Source: Whitmania pigra
Taxonomy: Eukaryota; Annelida; Clitellata; Hirudinida; Haemopidae
DNA length: 64,000 nt
Reading direction: 5' to 3'
Assembly (NCBI GenBank): GCA_021613335.1
Contig: JAJTWR010000231.1
Span: forward strand, 1,747,501 to 1,811,500
Shown: positions 62,298 through 64,000 of the stretch, in pieces
Position numbering within the stretch: position 1 is the stretch's first letter
Layout: each line of letters opens with the position of its first letter
Notes under the pieces: generated by a model
The model's input: the letters and a program-made list of their open reading frames with translations, nothing else
What the model was told of the DNA's origin: nothing
Databases searched by the model: none
Position numbers and translations under genes: made by a program

Positions 62298-64000
62298 ATG
62301 GCATTGAACTTGAAAACAAGCAGGAGTAGCCCCAGGTCGGTTCAGTTATTACTTCTGAAGTAATAGACACTGTATTTACAATCTTCTACTAACTCGAGAA
62401 CATTGTTTACCGAGCAGTTTGTCAAATTATAATTCTGTTGAACTAGCTAGTGTCTCACTTTATAAAATTTTCTTTATGAACTTGTGTTTGAAAAAGTATT
62501 TGTTCCTTTTTATTGGAAGGTCAACACCATCGGAATATGTGTCGGTCGATTTGACGAAGGATGACGAAGATGTCCCGGTGGACTTAAGTTGCCCGAGTCG
62601 CCAGTCGAGAGTGGAATCAATTCCTTTAGAAAAAGAAAATTTGGATGAGGAAGCACTCAAGGATTTGAGCATTGAAACAAAAGATGATCTGAGGAGATAT
62701 ATTACTAAACTACAGGCTGAACTCAGGATAGAAGAGGTCAATCTGATTTTACTTCAAAAAATAAAGCTGAGTCATCAGAAAGACCATAAATCATGCCATG
62801 ACAGCAATGGTATATATGCAGAAAAACAACATTATGGTCACCCTAATTCACAGAGCAAACATCAGTCTGGCAAGATGCAGAACGGAGCTGTACCAAAGAA
62901 AGGGTCTCAAGCTCAACAACAAGGAAAATGTGGTGGTCCAGCTACAGCTAATGCCAAGGGTAGCAGTGTTAATCAGCATTCCACTCAGAATTCATCCAGA
63001 AGTACTTCTGGTAATCATAGTTCTCAGGCTTCTTCGAGGTATCAGCCACAATCTACCTTCCAAGTAAACGGGACCAGCCACCAGCAAAGTTCCCAAGTCC
63101 AGCAACTTCAACTGCACGAACAACAAAGGAAGTTGTTGCAGCAACAACAACAAGCTGCTGCTGCATTAGTTGAACAAACGGCAGCAAGGAGGTTGGCTGC
63201 TGCTAAATTGGTTGTTCAGAAGAATCTTGAAAGGGACCTAATACGAACTCCTGGCCCGAGAGCCAGCCCGTTCGACCTGTCCGTCGTTCCGAATCCTTCT
63301 TGCCCTCAATTTATATCTCTCGTAGGACTGGAGCAAGCAGTTGACAGGTTACTGACTAATGAAAACCTTAATCGAGATGTCGCCCAAGCTGCCTCGGCGG
63401 AGATCGTCGAATCTAAAGCTGCGTCTTTGCTGATTTCGTGCGCTCGGTGTTCTACAGATTTCACCCCGAAATGGGTCGAAAGGACGGGTAAAACGGGGGC
63501 AAAGGTGTACTGGTGCGAACATTGTCATCGAATGGAAAGAAAACGAGCAGCCTCAAAGCATCAAGAAGAAAAACTTAACAGTGCCTTCGCCAAGGCAGCT
63601 CAGCAGGAACGAGAGATGGAGAAAGCGTTAGCGGCCGAACTCGAGGCTGCCAAGCAGCAGTTAGATGCCATCATCTTGCCGAATCCTGCCTCTGCATCCT
63701 TCAGGGCCGCACCCGTGGTCCAGAGTGCCAGGAATTCGCCCGCGCCGGGAACGTCGAGGTCCAACGACAAACAAACCGCAAAGGTAGCGTCCTCGTCTCC
63801 TGCTTCGCAGTTAACATCATTGCAGAAGCAACAGGCGCCCCAGAAACAGTTTCAACAGAAATCTTCGAGACTGCCTCAAACTGCCCATAACACAAAAAGC
63901 GTCCTCTCGCCACATGTTCACCAACAGCCACCATTGGATTTGGAGAGACTGATGCTCTACAATGAAAAGATGGGTGCCATGTTTAAGCAACTGGCCAGCA
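62298..64000 (+). CDS. GATAD2: GATAD2 / p66 subunit of the NuRD complex, 5' part
   Basis: The coding start is the ATG at 62298. Exon 62298-62335 (MALNLKTSRSSP) joins exon 62520 onward, and the second exon runs open to the window end, about 506 residues so far. It contains the CR1 coiled coil that binds MBD2/3 (LSIETKDDLRRYITKLQAEL then RIEEVNLILLQKIK). A Gln/Ala-rich region follows (QQQQQAAAALVEQTAARR), then the CR2 GATA-type zinc finger (CARCSTDFTPKWV and CEHC), then an Ala/Glu helix. p66 links the MBD protein to CHD4 in the NuRD chromatin remodeller in the nucleus. An acceptor (TTACAG) lies two bases before the ATG, so a 5' UTR intron is likely. The 3' end is outside the window. Confidence 0.92.

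Noticed and set aside
62460..63934. Minus-strand frames opposite GATAD2
   Set aside because: Shadows of the long GATAD2 exon, Ser-rich because the sense strand is Glu/Gln-rich.

Overview
This is a window of metazoan nuclear genome. It is AT-rich and intron-rich with GT-AG introns, and it carries animal-specific genes (a giant FAT-type cadherin, a geminin-like gene, RBX1, a p66/GATAD2 subunit of NuRD) plus many transposable elements. Nothing fixes the phylum. An invertebrate such as a sponge, cnidarian or tunicate is likely, but this is inference.

Layout. 1-3040: no supported gene. 3161-5110 (-): a six-exon geminin-like gene. 5381-9831 (-): a structurally complete Ty3/gypsy LTR retrotransposon with two identical 111-bp LTRs, a 5-bp target duplication, a PBS and a PPT, but a gag-pol frame broken in about three places. 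It lies 270 bp upstream of the geminin start codon. 9849-11082: a hAT-type DNA transposon with an 8-bp target duplication, 12 bp beyond the gypsy copy. 12460-24240 (+): a tandem array of four RBX1 genes. Three copies (A, B, C) encode the same 110-residue protein and differ only at silent sites. The fourth (D) has the canonical RBX1 sequence. Two more hAT-derived elements (15024-15936 and 19759-20458) sit between copies.

25978-54443 (-): one giant gene for a FAT1/2/3-type cadherin, resolved here into 36 coding exons. Every junction is phase-consistent and the reading frame closes at 5,179 codons from the signal-peptide methionine, or 5,254 from the first ATG. The protein has a signal peptide, about 30 cadherin repeats, a long membrane-proximal exon, a furin-like RSKR site, EGF and laminin-G modules, one membrane segment and a tail of about 300 residues. 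Its introns hold two CR1/L2-like retrotransposon copies in opposite orientation. One carries a solo LTR inserted in its 3' tail. Several minisatellites are also intronic.

54444-62290: the upstream region of the cadherin, with a very large ATC/GAT microsatellite pair in inverted orientation and several short MITE-like repeats. 62298-64000 (+): the start of a GATAD2 (p66) gene running off the window.

The genes do not form a pathway. Geminin (replication licensing, CUL4 context), RBX1 (cullin-RING ligase core), FAT cadherin (adhesion and polarity) and GATAD2 (NuRD) are each standard animal genes. The least ordinary features are the RBX1 array with three protein-identical copies, the exact tail duplication inside the first hAT element, and the dense nested transposon history.
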